Assembly (NCBI RefSeq): GCF_026626705.1
Contig: NZ_JAPNKC010000001.1
Location: 8,450,001 to 8,514,000 of the forward strand
From: Pyxidicoccus sp. MSG2
GTDB lineage: Bacteria > Myxococcota > Myxococcia > Myxococcales > Myxococcaceae
Length of the DNA: 64,000 nucleotides
Direction of reading: 5' to 3'
The notes under the pieces were generated by a model, which did not search any database, was not told the origin of the DNA, and was given only the letters and a program-made list of their open reading frames with translations. A program made the translations under genes and the position numbers. Positions 38,218-47,500 of this stretch are shown here, in pieces; the first letter of the stretch is position 1, and each line of letters begins with the position of its first letter.

Positions 38218-38880
38218 CTACTGCTTCTTCTGCTGCTCGACCTGCTCGAGCTTCTTCTCCAGCTCCTCCAGACGCTGGGTGAGCGACGCCATGTCGCGGC
38301 CCAGGGCGGGGAGGTTGCCGGTGAGGTTCTCCACGACGTGCTTCACGCGCTCGTCGATCTTCCGCTGCCAGTCCTCGAAGGCGCGCTGGCTGGCCTTGAG
38401 CAGGTCGGCCGGGTTGAGGCCGGCGGCGGCGCCCGCGGTGTCCGGGGTGGCGGCGCTGGCGGCGGGCTCCTCGGCGGCGGGGGCGTCCGTCTTGCCGGTG
38501 GACTCGTCGCGGCGCAGGAGCTTGTCGAGGCGGGACTCGGCCTCCTCACGGATGGAGGCCACGCGGGGGGTGACCTCCTTCTGGATGAAGCCGGAGATGG
38601 ACTCGCCGGGGTGGCGGATGATCTCCCGCAGCACCGACAGCGGCATCTGGTTCTTCTTCTTCTCCTCCTCGAAGATGATCTGCGCGAGCGTGACCGAGGT
38701 CAGGTCCTCCTTGGTACGATTGTCGACAATCCGTACCTCGGTGCCCTCCTTGATCATCGCGGCGATCTCATCCAGGGTGACGTACCGGCTCTCCACGGTG
38801 TCGTAGAGCTTCCGGTTCGTGTACCGCTTGATGATCTTGGGCTCCTTGCTCGGAGCGCCTGCTTGCTCGGCCTCGCTCAT
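38218..38880 (-). CDS. phaR: PhaR-type polyhydroxyalkanoate synthesis regulator
   Basis: Protein of 220 residues. The N-terminal PHB accumulation regulator domain is clear: IIKRYTNRKLYDTVESRYVT (about residues 16-35) followed by a second conserved region VTLAQIIFEEEKKKN (about 63-77), which is the DNA-binding part of PhaR. The C-terminal half is a Pro/Ala linker and a long coiled coil (about 150-218), longer than in many PhaR proteins. PhaR binds PHA granules and represses phasin genes. No PHA synthase is in this window, so the cargo may be different. The start at 38880 has GGAGAG 4 bases before it; an upstream start at 38913 is possible. It converges with the ParA gene. Confidence 0.85.
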   Translation of the reverse strand: MSEAEQAGAPSKEPKIIKRYTNRKLYDTVESRYVTLDEIAAMIKEGTEVRIVDNRTKEDLTSVTLAQIIFEEEKKKNQMPLSVLREIIRHPGESISGFIQKEVTPRVASIREEAESRLDKLLRRDESTGKTDAPAAEEPAASAATPDTAGAAAGLNPADLLKASQRAFEDWQRKIDERVKHVVENLTGNLPALGRDMASLTQRLEELEKKLEQVEQQKKQ

Positions 38881-39016
38881 GTGTCTCTCCGCCCCTTTTG
38901 GGCTCGACTCCAAGCCACGTGCCCCGCCTGAGTCTCGCAGGGGCGAACCTCGTAGCAGAGGGGTTGATAGCGAGCAAGCAACGAGAACCCGGCTCGCCGT
39001 GTCCGCCTACTGCCCC

Positions 39017-39022
39017 TATACT
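39017..39022 (+). promoter_or_regulatory. Candidate -10 element for the zinc-ribbon protein gene
   Basis: TATACT lies 24 bases upstream of the ATG at 39047 in a GC-rich context. No -35 consensus is visible 16-18 bases before it. Confidence 0.3.
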
Positions 39023-39046
39023 CGCGCTCCCAGCCGGGCCTGCTGA

Positions 39047-41536
39047 ATGATCGTCAAGTGCGAGCGGTGCCAGACGCGGTTCAAGATCCCCGATGAGAAG
39101 GTGACGGACAAGGGGGTCAAGGTCCGCTGTACCAAGTGTCAGAACACCTTCCGGGTGACCCGTGAGACCGCCACGGGCGGAACGGGTGCGCCGCCCGTGC
39201 CCCCTCCGACGGGGCAGGCGGACCCATTTGCGGAGTTCGGGGTCGCTCCTGACCCCCAGCATGTGGAGATAACGAAGCCGGGGTTCTTCGCGCAGGGCGT
39301 GGAGGCCACCCGGGGCCCGCCCGCCCGCCCGCCCGCGATGCCGTGGAACAGCGTGGATGGGGACATCGACACGGAGGCCGGCGTCTTCCAGGAGCCGACC
39401 CGTATCGGCCCCATGCCGCTGCCCCCGACCGCCCGTCCTACGGCGACTCCGTTCGACTTCTCCGAGCCCGAAGGGCAGGGGATGGCCGTGCCGCTGCCCG
39501 CCCCCGCGGGAGGACCGGGCCTGTCGGGCCGGCCGGCGACGGGGCTGTATGGGAGCGCGGTACCTCCGTCGGAGGCACTGCCGTACCTGTCGGATGGGGC
39601 CGTGCCGCTGCCCGGTGCGACGTCCGGGGCCGTGCCGCTGCCGGGCGTGGCCGGGGCGAGGAGCGCGCCGCCGCCTCCTCCTGGCCCGGGGCCGGGGCGT
39701 GTGGCGCCCGCCGCTGCCGCGGGTGGCTCCCCGGGCGCGGCCGTGCCTGCTCCGGTGACCATGTTCGGCTCGCCGAAGGGGGCCGCCCAGGCGCCCATGG
39801 CCGCTCGTGGGGGGCCAGGGGGCGCTGCTCCCGGTCCGGGGAGCCGGCCGCCTCCGGCGCCTGGAGCTCCTCCGGCGGCGCTTGGGCCTCCGGCGTCTGG
39901 CGCTCCTCCGGCGAATGCACGCAGGGGCACCGCACCCGCTCCGGGCGCCGCCGTGCCGCCGCCTCCCTTCCCTCTGGGGGGCGATGACCCGTTCGCGGAC
40001 CTGCTCGGGGCTCCTGGCGATTCCGCTCCGCCCGTGCCCGCCGGGGCGTTCGACCTGTTGCCGGCCCCCAAGGCTCCGGCAGCCCCCGTCTCGACGGGCG
40101 CGTTCGGCCTGTCGCCTTCGCCCAGGGCTCCCGCGACGGCGGTTCCCGCCGCGGCTCCGAACCCGCTGCCTTCGCCCACGGCACCCTCCGCCGACGCGCT
40201 TCGTCGGGCCGCGGCCCCTCCGACCTCGGAGCCCACGGGAGCGGTGGCGCTGGGGCCGGTGCGCCCGGCTGCGAAGGGGGCTCCTCCTCCCGCCGCCTCC
40301 TTCCCGGGTGAGGACCCGTTCGGTTCCATCGACATCGATGACGCCACCGTCACCGATGTGCGGCCCTCTGCTCTTGCCCCCCTGCCGGCTCCGGCTGGCG
40401 AGGACCCGTTCGGTTCCATCGACGTCGATGACGTCACCGTCACCGCCGCGTACCCGGCGTCCGTGACTGCGCCCTCGGGCGAGGACCCGTTCGCGTCCAT
40501 CGGCCTCGCTGGCTCCCAGGGGGCGCCTCCCGCCGCGTCGCCCGCGAGTGCCGCCGCTCCCGCCCCCGTGGCCGCGCAGCCGGGTAGGGCTCCTGCTCCG
40601 CCCCCACGGCCCGCCTCCAGCGCCAGCGACCTGTTCGACCTTTCCTCGGACGTGGACCCGTTCGGCGAGCACGCCGGCATGCAGCCCACCGACACCGGCC
40701 GCGCCGCGCTGCTCGGGGCGCCGCCTCCGCATGCTGACGGCCTGGAGGACCTCGCCTCCCTGTCCGAGTCCGGCGGGGGCTCGCTGCTGGGGGACGTGCC
40801 CCCGATGGCGGAGGCCCAGGAGTTCACCGTCACCCTCGGCAAGGTCGGTGCCCCTGGCACGGGCGCCGTCGAGGTGCTCGACGTGGGCACCCTGCCGTCC
40901 GCGCCCGCCGTCACCGTCGCCCGGCCCACCGCCCGGCCCGAGGACGTGGGCATTCCCCAGAGCCGGCCTCCGAGCCGCGCCCGCAAGGCCACTGCGCTGG
41001 TCGCCAACCTCGTCGTGGCCGCCGTGTTGGTCGTGGCCTTCGCCGCCGTGGGCGGCGTCTACCTGCGCGAGGGCCGCGTGGACCTGTCCGTGCTCTCCCC
41101 GGACCGCCTGCGCACGCTCGTCGTCCCCGCGCCCCGGCCGCTCGTGGCGCTGGATGTGACGAACGCCCTCTACGAGACGCGGTCTGGCCGGCCGCTCTTC
41201 TTCGTCCGGGGCGAGGCGGAGAACCGCACTGGCGCCGCCACCCGCGTCCGCGTGCGCGCCGCGCTGTATGACGGCAACCAGCGCGTGCGCTCCGCGGAGG
41301 CGCTCGCCGGCGCGGTGCCCACGCCCGAGGAACTCCACGCCGTGGGCAACTCGGAGGCGGCCACGGCGCTGAGCCAGCGCATGGACGCGGCGGCCACCCC
41401 CGTGGCGCCCGGCGCGAAGGTGCCCTTCCTCGTCATGTTCCAGGAGTACCCGACGGACCTCGGCAGCTTCAGGCTGGAGGTGACGCTGGAGCCGGTGCCG
41501 CCCGCGACGGCGGAGGCCGGTGGCCGCACGGAGTAG
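39047..41536 (+). CDS. Zinc-ribbon (MJ0042) / DUF3426 membrane protein with long disordered middle
   Basis: Protein of 829 residues in three parts. The N-terminal zinc ribbon MIVKCERCQTRFKIPDEKV plus VRCTKCQNTF (CxxC at 5-8 and CxxC at about 29-32) is an MJ0042 domain. A low-complexity Pro/Ala/Gly middle of about 600 residues contains repeated DPF motifs (EDPFGSIDIDD at about 423, 453 and 480). A single transmembrane helix (about 654-678) is followed by a periplasmic DUF3426 domain to the end. The layout is topologically inside (zinc ribbon) to outside. Function unknown; such proteins may sense or scaffold envelope processes. The ATG at 39047 lacks a strong ribosome site. The next gene begins 6 bases after its stop. 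Confidence 0.7.
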   Translation: MIVKCERCQTRFKIPDEKVTDKGVKVRCTKCQNTFRVTRETATGGTGAPPVPPPTGQADPFAEFGVAPDPQHVEITKPGFFAQGVEATRGPPARPPAMPWNSVDGDIDTEAGVFQEPTRIGPMPLPPTARPTATPFDFSEPEGQGMAVPLPAPAGGPGLSGRPATGLYGSAVPPSEALPYLSDGAVPLPGATSGAVPLPGVAGARSAPPPPPGPGPGRVAPAAAAGGSPGAAVPAPVTMFGSPKGAAQAPMAARGGPGGAAPGPGSRPPPAPGAPPAALGPPASGAPPANARRGTAPAPGAAVPPPPFPLGGDDPFADLLGAPGDSAPPVPAGAFDLLPAPKAPAAPVSTGAFGLSPSPRAPATAVPAAAPNPLPSPTAPSADALRRAAAPPTSEPTGAVALGPVRPAAKGAPPPAASFPGEDPFGSIDIDDATVTDVRPSALAPLPAPAGEDPFGSIDVDDVTVTAAYPASVTAPSGEDPFASIGLAGSQGAPPAASPASAAAPAPVAAQPGRAPAPPPRPASSASDLFDLSSDVDPFGEHAGMQPTDTGRAALLGAPPPHADGLEDLASLSESGGGSLLGDVPPMAEAQEFTVTLGKVGAPGTGAVEVLDVGTLPSAPAVTVARPTARPEDVGIPQSRPPSRARKATALVANLVVAAVLVVAFAAVGGVYLREGRVDLSVLSPDRLRTLVVPAPRPLVALDVTNALYETRSGRPLFFVRGEAENRTGAATRVRVRAALYDGNQRVRSAEALAGAVPTPEELHAVGNSEAATALSQRMDAAATPVAPGAKVPFLVMFQEYPTDLGSFRLEVTLEPVPPATAEAGGRTE
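40310..40526 (+). repeat. Imperfect internal repeats encoding EDPFGSI-type motifs
   Basis: Copies begin with GAGGACCCGTT at 40310, 40400 and 40481. The first two share a nearly identical 46-base stretch encoding EDPFGSID(I/V)DD(A/V)TVT, and the third is diverged. They lie within the disordered part of the zinc-ribbon protein. Confidence 0.7.
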
Positions 41537-41542
41537 GTCACG

Positions 41543-42349
41543 ATGAGCACGCTGGACGAGGCCCGCACCGTCGCCCGCTTCCTCCACGCCCTGAGCGGCG
41601 GCGCCGGGGTGCGCCGCAAGGCCGCCGCGCGCGAGCTGGCCCGGCGGGATCCGCTCGACGCCAACGAGCTGGTCGGCGAGCTCATCACCCTGGCTCGGGG
41701 AGGCTGGGCGCCCGCCTCCTGCGTCCTGTCCGACTTCATGGCCGCGCTGGCGCAGGAGGCCGAGCACATCCCCCACGTGGAGGCGCTGCGCCGGCTCGCG
41801 CACGTGCAGTCGCTCGACACGGTGGCGGACCTGTTCGCCCAGGGCCCCGCGAAGAAGGAGATGGACGCGGATGCCGCCGCTCGCGCGGACGCCACCGCCT
41901 TCTCCCAGTCGCTGGGCCACCTCAAGCAGCAGGCGCGCCTCACGAGGGATCCGGACACGCTCTCCCGCCTGGCCACCGTCAGCGACCCGTCCGTCCTGCG
42001 CAACGTGCTCATCAACCCGCGCCTCACCGAGGACCTGGTGGTGCGCATCGCCGCCCGCCGCCCGGCCCGTCCCGAGCCGCTCATCGAAATCTGGAAGTCA
42101 CCGCGCTGGTCCGTGCGTCATGACGTGCGCCGGGCGCTCGTCTTCAACCCGTACCTGCCGCCGGAGATTGGCGCGAAAATCGTCCCGCTCCTGAGCAGCA
42201 CGGACCTGCGCGAGGTCGTCTCGAGCACCACCCTGCACCCGGCCCTGCGGGAGCAGGCCCGCCGGCTGCTCACCAGCGCAGGAGACGAGCGTCAGGTGCC
42301 CGACAGCCCGGCCCCGGTGCGGCGCACCGGGCCTCACGGACTGGACTGA
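41543..42349 (+). CDS. Helical-repeat protein of unknown function
   Basis: Protein of 268 residues, mostly helical, with short repeated segments such as LSRLATVSDPSVLRNVLINPRLTEDLVVRIAARRP (about 145-180, shown for the pattern only). These resemble ARM/HEAT-like or the leucine-rich variable repeats that read D-x-V/L-R--(V/L)--NP. No enzyme motif or signal peptide. It starts 6 bases after the zinc-ribbon gene stop, so it is surely in the same operon, and the two proteins may work together. I do not recognise a named family. Confidence 0.65.
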   Translation: MSTLDEARTVARFLHALSGGAGVRRKAAARELARRDPLDANELVGELITLARGGWAPASCVLSDFMAALAQEAEHIPHVEALRRLAHVQSLDTVADLFAQGPAKKEMDADAAARADATAFSQSLGHLKQQARLTRDPDTLSRLATVSDPSVLRNVLINPRLTEDLVVRIAARRPARPEPLIEIWKSPRWSVRHDVRRALVFNPYLPPEIGAKIVPLLSSTDLREVVSSTTLHPALREQARRLLTSAGDERQVPDSPAPVRRTGPHGLD

Positions 42350-42393
42350 GCGTCAGGCCTGGCGGCGGCGCGGGAGACGGGACGGAGCCCGGC

Positions 42394-42627
42394 CTAGCGG
42401 CGGCGCGGCTGGTTCGGGTCGCTGAACTCGGCGTCCGTGCTGCCCCGGCGCGACGAGGTGAGCGACTTCGAGTTCGCGTCGACCAGGTCCTCGCCCTTGG
42501 AGGCCTTCTTGAACGAGTAGACGAACTTGCCCACGGCGTTGCCGAGCTGACCCATGCGGGCGGCCGAGAAGACCACCAACAGGATGAAGCCGAGGACGAT
42601 GATTTCTCCGAGGCCGAGGCCCAGCAT
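42394..42627 (-). CDS. tatA: Sec-independent translocase TatA/TatE family protein
   Basis: Small protein of 77 residues with one N-terminal transmembrane helix (about residues 4-21, GLGLGEIIVLGFILLVVF). The amphipathic segment MGQLGNAVGKFVYSFKKASKG and a charged tail follow. This is the TatA/E hairpin organisation, though the usual FG hinge before the amphipathic helix is FSAARMGQ here. It forms the pore of the twin-arginine pathway that exports folded proteins. tatB and tatC are not in the window. The start at 42627 gives the standard N-terminus. Confidence 0.85.
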   Translation of the reverse strand: MLGLGLGEIIVLGFILLVVFSAARMGQLGNAVGKFVYSFKKASKGEDLVDANSKSLTSSRRGSTDAEFSDPNQPRRR

Positions 42628-42742
42628 GGTGCGGGCACAGTGCAGCAAAGGGGCGGGGGAGGCAAGCCGCGCGTCCACCTCCGGACGCGCCCGCCCGCAC
42701 CGTTGCTGCGCGGCGGGCCCGGACGTCGCAGACTGGCGGCCC

Positions 42743-43468
42743 ATGCTCCTGCTTGCCCACCGCGGTGCCAGCGCCGATGCCCCGGAGAACACCCTCGACG
42801 CCTTCGCCGAGGCCGCCCGTCAGGGCGCCGACGGCGTGGAACTGGACGCCATGGTGTGCGGCTCCGGCGAGGTGGTCGTCTGCCACGACGAGCACCTGGA
42901 CCGGCTCGCACGCCTGCCCTGGGAGGTGCGCGTCACGCCATGGTGGAAGCTCCAGCGCGCCGACGTGGGCTCGCCGCTGGGCTTCGCCCCCGCCCGCATC
43001 CCCCTGCTGGAGGAGGTGCTCGACGCGCTGCCCGCCCACTTCCTCGTCAACATCGAGCTGAAGTGCGAGCGCTTCGACGACGACGGCCTCGCGAAGAAGG
43101 TGGCCGACCTGGTCCGCCGACGCGGGCTGGCCGAGCGCGTGGTCATCTCCAGCTTCAACCCGCTGTGCCTCTTCCGCCTCGCCGCCGTCGCGCCCGAGCT
43201 GCGCCGGGGCTTCCTCATCGACCCGGACAAGCCCTGGGCCGTGCAGGCGTACGGGGTGAGCCCGCTGGTGTCCTCACACTCGGTCCACCCCTTCCACGAG
43301 GCGTGCACCCACGAGCGCGTGGCCGCGTGGCGCAATGCCGGCCTGCGCGTGGCCGCATGGACGGTGGATGACCCCGCGCGCGCCGCCTCGCTGGAGCGGA
43401 TGGGCGTCAGCTACCTCATCACCAACCGCCCCGGCGCCGTGCGCGAGGCCCTCAGGGCCGCCGCGTAG
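42743..43468 (+). CDS. Glycerophosphodiester phosphodiesterase
   Basis: Cytoplasmic protein of 241 residues with the GDPD TIM-barrel signature. LLLAHRGASADAPENT holds the catalytic histidine; ADGVELDAMVCGSGEVVVCHDEHLDRL holds the metal ligands and second histidine; NIELKCE and WTVDDP-SLERMGVSYLITNRP complete the barrel. It should hydrolyse glycerophosphodiesters from membrane phospholipids into glycerol-3-phosphate and an alcohol. No signal peptide, so it is like UgpQ rather than secreted GlpQ. The ATG at 42743 begins the conserved first strand; there is no clear ribosome site. It is divergent from tatA. Confidence 0.93.
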   Translation: MLLLAHRGASADAPENTLDAFAEAARQGADGVELDAMVCGSGEVVVCHDEHLDRLARLPWEVRVTPWWKLQRADVGSPLGFAPARIPLLEEVLDALPAHFLVNIELKCERFDDDGLAKKVADLVRRRGLAERVVISSFNPLCLFRLAAVAPELRRGFLIDPDKPWAVQAYGVSPLVSSHSVHPFHEACTHERVAAWRNAGLRVAAWTVDDPARAASLERMGVSYLITNRPGAVREALRAAA

Positions 43469-43474
43469 GAGGGC

Positions 43475-44374
43475 TCAGAAGTCGAAGCCGAGCGTGGTGT
43501 TGAAGGCGAACACCGCCGGCACGCCGACGGTCTCCGAGGAGTCCGGATCCGGAGTGACGCTGCCCGTGCGCGTCAGCGACAGCTCCGCGCCCAGTTGCAG
43601 CACGCCGCCGATGAACCGCACGCCGCCGTACAGGCGCTGGTTCACGTTGTCGCCAAAGGAGACCTTCTTGTACTCGGCCGTGTCCTCCAGCGCCGCGCGC
43701 GAGTCGTTCGCCGTCGAGTCGTCGAAGGAGCGGCTCGGGTTGAAGTCGAGGAGGCTGGAGGTGGCCCCCACGAAGCCCAGGTCCAGACCGCCGTAGGGCG
43801 TCAGCGTCACCATGCCGCCCAGGGGGAACTGCTTGCCCACGCCGAAGTCCAGGCCCATCACCGTCAGGCTCAAGTCCCGCGCGCCGAACAGGTGCGTCAC
43901 GTGCCCGCGCACGCTGAGGTCCGGCAGCCAGGTGAAGCCCTCGTTGACGGCCCACTTCAACTCGCCCGTGCCCACCACCTGCCGGCTCTTCTCAATCCAG
44001 CCTACGCGCCCACCCAGCTCCAGCGAGAAGGGCAGGCCCTTGCGCACGTGGAACGAGGGGATGAGCACCGTGGAGGGCTGCGCGGTCTCCGTGGGGATGA
44101 GGATGCTGTCCGGCAGCGACACCACGGACAGCTCGGCGTTGATGGCCCAGGCCGAGTGGCCCGTCGTCTCCGGCGGCATCAGGTTGACGGAGGTGATGGC
44201 CGCGCCCATGACGCGCGCGAAGGCCTGGAAGTCCGCGTTGGCGGACACCTTGAAGTTCAGCTCGTCCCGGTCCGGGTTGCCGAACTGGTAGACCTGCAGG
44301 TCGTTGTCGTCCGCGTACGCCGTCGCCCCTGAAGCACAGGCCGCAAGGACCAGCCACCGACTGAACGTCCGCAT
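43475..44374 (-). CDS. Outer-membrane beta-barrel protein
   Basis: Exported protein of 299 residues with a signal peptide (about 1-21, ending ATAYA). Alternating polar/hydrophobic strands follow (LELGGRVGWIE, LSLTVMGLDFGVG, TLTPYGGLDLGFVG, YGGVRFIGGVLQLGAELSLTR). The C-terminal residue is phenylalanine (FNTTLGFDF), the standard barrel-assembly signal. Function unknown. I chose the ATG at 44374 with GGAGG 11 bases upstream; a GTG at 44383 would put the site too close. A terminator separates it from the S41 protease gene upstream. Confidence 0.82.
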   Translation of the reverse strand: MRTFSRWLVLAACASGATAYADDNDLQVYQFGNPDRDELNFKVSANADFQAFARVMGAAITSVNLMPPETTGHSAWAINAELSVVSLPDSILIPTETAQPSTVLIPSFHVRKGLPFSLELGGRVGWIEKSRQVVGTGELKWAVNEGFTWLPDLSVRGHVTHLFGARDLSLTVMGLDFGVGKQFPLGGMVTLTPYGGLDLGFVGATSSLLDFNPSRSFDDSTANDSRAALEDTAEYKKVSFGDNVNQRLYGGVRFIGGVLQLGAELSLTRTGSVTPDPDSSETVGVPAVFAFNTTLGFDF

Positions 44375-44460
44375 TCGAGTCACCGCCTCCGGGGGCGCGC
44401 GACCGGCCGGGGGGCGCCCAACGCGTCGGACGCTAACGCCTGCCCGCGAGGAGCGTCAAC

Positions 44461-44496
44461 AAAACGGGCGGCCCCTCCCGAAGGAAGAGCCGCCCG
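44461..44496 (-). terminator. Intrinsic terminator of the S41 protease gene
   Basis: On the minus strand CGGGCGGC (44489-44496) and GCCGCCCG (44465-44472) form a perfect 8-pair stem followed directly by TTTTG (plus-strand AAAA at 44461-44464). It begins 25 bases after the S41 stop codon. Confidence 0.85.
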
Positions 44497-44520
44497 GAAG
44501 AGGCGGAACGCCGTGGGTGC

Positions 44521-47500
44521 CTACTGCTGCTGCGGCTTCACCGTGGTGGCGCTGGTGCCCGGCGCGGAGACCTTCTGGGCAACCTCGGCCGGACGGCGGC
44601 GGATGACCAGCGTGCGGCGGCTGGCGAAGTCACTGTCCTCACGGGCCACCACCAGCACGTTGTTGTTGCCCTCCTTGAGCGCGAACTCGGTGGAGAACTT
44701 CAGCGTGTTGGGCTCGCCGCCCTTGGGGTCCACGCCCTTGAAGTAGACCTTCTGGTCATTCACCAGCACGTAGACGTCCAGCAGGCCGTTGGGGTCATTC
44801 ACCGCGCCGGACAGGGTGAACTTGTCCCCGCTGGCGACGAGGCCACCGGCGGCCGGGTCCACGTCCAGGCGGATGTCCGGCGGACGGTGCTGCGTGGCCA
44901 GCGCCAGCTTGGGCGTCGTGGCGCGGCCCGCGGACTTCTGCTCGCGGGCGTCCTGGGTGCGCACGAAGGCGAAGCGGCCCTTCTCCATCTCCACGCGGTA
45001 GAAGCCCTTGGTGACGGCCTCGACGGGCAGCACCGTGACGCCGCCCACCTTCGCCACCGGACGGGCCTCCGCCGTCGGGGCGCCGAACAGCTCCGCCTTG
45101 TCGTTCACCCGGACGAAGGACTTCTTCGGCTCCAGCGCGGCCACCGCGGCGTCACGCACGGGCAGCTCCAGCTTCTCCATGACGAACTCCTCGAGGGGCT
45201 CGTCGATGATGGCCAGCTTCAGCGGGAAGCTGTCGCCCTTGAAGCCCTTCTTCACCTCGAGGTTGAAGCGCGCCGACTTCGTCTCGCCGGGCTTGAGCTC
45301 GCCCAGCTTGAAGCGGCCCTTCTCGATGAAGATGTTGGCGTCCCCGCCATTCTTGATCTGCGTGAAGGAGTCGAGCGCCGGGCCGGTGCCCGCGTTCGTC
45401 ACGTCCAGCACCACCGCGACCGTCTCCCCGCGCTGCACGGTGCCGTCGCCGTTGCAGGTGGCGCAGTCGTCGATGACCTGCCAGTTGAAGGCGAAGGCGG
45501 GGCGGGGCAGCTCCACGAAGTTGAGCTCGGCCACGCGCGTCTCGGGCAGCGCACCCTGGTCGTCGAAGAAGCGCACCGTCACGTCGTCGCGGCGGCTGGT
45601 GAGGTCCTTGGGCAGGCGCACCTTCACCTTCCAGGACTTCTTCTCACCCGGGTTCAGCGCGCCGAAGAGGAACTCGCGGCGGTCCAGGAAGGCGTTGTCA
45701 CTCTCCGTCCAGGCGCGCACGCGCTTGAGGGGCTCGGTGCCCTTGTTCTCCGCGGTGACGACCATCTCCAGCACCTCGCCGGCCGCAATCTTCGCGTCGG
45801 CGCCGGGGCTGAGGGTGGCGGCCAGCTGCACGTTCTTCGGCGTCGGGCCCGCGCTCCAGTCCACGCCCAGCGCGGCGATGGCGGAGTTGATGCGGCCCTC
45901 TTCATCCTTGCGCTTCTGGTCCACGAAGCCCTTGCCCTGCGCCAGCTGCTGCTTGCGGTTGGTGGCCGGGGCCTTCAGCACGTAGTCGCGCGCGAACTGG
46001 ACCTCGAAGTCCTCCTTGATTTCGTCCTGGGACTCGGCGTCGAGCTGGTCGTCCAGGTCCTCGCCCTGGCCGGCCACGTCCACGTCCAGCAGCGGGTTCT
46101 CCTTGTCGCCGTGCTTCTTCTCGCCCGCGGCCTTCTCGTTGGCGGCCACCTTCGGATTCTTCGTCTCCTCCTTGGCGGCGCTGGCCTGCTGCTGCTTCTC
46201 GTCGACCTTCAGGTACTTGAGGGTGTCCAGCGGCTTCTCGCGGTCCAGCACGTCCTCGCGCTTCTTGGCGACGGTGGACGAGTCCGGGTTGCCGAAGTGC
46301 TGGTCCAGGTCCGCCTCACCCATGGAGCGGCGCGGGGCGAACACGTCCAGGCGCTCGTCGGTGACGCGCGTGGGGACGAGCTGGATGTCCGGGACGATGC
46401 CGACCTCCTGGATGGAGACGTCGCCCGGGGTGAGGTACTTGGCGATGGTCAGCTTCAGCGCGCTGTCATCCGGGAAGTCGTACAGCACCTGCACGCTGCC
46501 CTTGCCGAACGTCTGGCGGCCGATGATGACCGCGCGGTCCAGGTTCTTCAGCGCGCCGGCCACGATTTCAGACGCGGAGGCGCTGCCGGCGTTCACCAGC
46601 ACCGCGATGGGGTACGCGTCCTCGCCCTCGGTGGGACGCGCGCGCTTCTCCTCGCGGAGCTTGTCGGACAGGCCCACCGTCGCGACGATGGTGCCGCTGG
46701 AGAGGAAGGTGTCGGAGACCTGGATGGCCTGCTCGAGCAGACCGCCCGGGTTGCCGCGCAAGTCGAGCACCAGGCCCTTGAAGCCGCCCTTCGCCGCCGC
46801 CTGCTTGCGCATCTCGGTGAGCGCGGACTCGAGGTCGCGGGTGGTGTTGCCCTGGAAGTTCTTCAGGCGGACATAGCCGACGTTGCCGGCGAGCAGCTTG
46901 TGCTGGACGCTCTCGATGGAAATCATCGCGCGCGCCAGCGTCATGGCGCGGGGCTTGTCCCAGCCGTCGCGCTCGACGGTAATCGTGATGCGGCTGTCCA
47001 CCGGGCCGCGCAGCTTGGACACGGCCTCGTTGAGGTCCATGTTGACGGTGGACTCCTCGCCAATCTTCTTGATGCGGTCGTCCTTCTGGATGCCGGCGCG
47101 GTGCGCGGGCGTCTTGGGCAGCACCTTGACGACGGTGAGGTTGCCCTCGCGCATCTGGATGACGAAGCCCAGGCCGCCGAACTCACCCTTGGTGGAGAGC
47201 TTCATCTCCCGGTAGAGCTCCGGGCGCAGCAGCACCGAGTGCGGGTCCAGCGTGGACAGCATGCCGTTGACCGCGGCGTACTCGATGTCGCGCGTCTCCT
47301 CGATGGGGCGCATGTTCTTCGACAGGAAGTCGAAGACGTCCTTGAGGGCGAAGGACATCTTCCACAGCGAGTCCACGTGGGCGATGTCGAACTCGCGCTG
47401 CTTGCCGTTGACGTTGACGTTCAGCTTGCCCGTCTCGGCGTTGCCGTCCACGAGCACGTCGGGGACGCTCTTCTCCACGTACTCCAGCGCGGCGATCATC

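Noticed and set aside
38768..41920. 1,050-residue open frame on the minus strand
   Set aside because: Antisense to the zinc-ribbon protein gene and partly to its neighbours; no recognisable domain.
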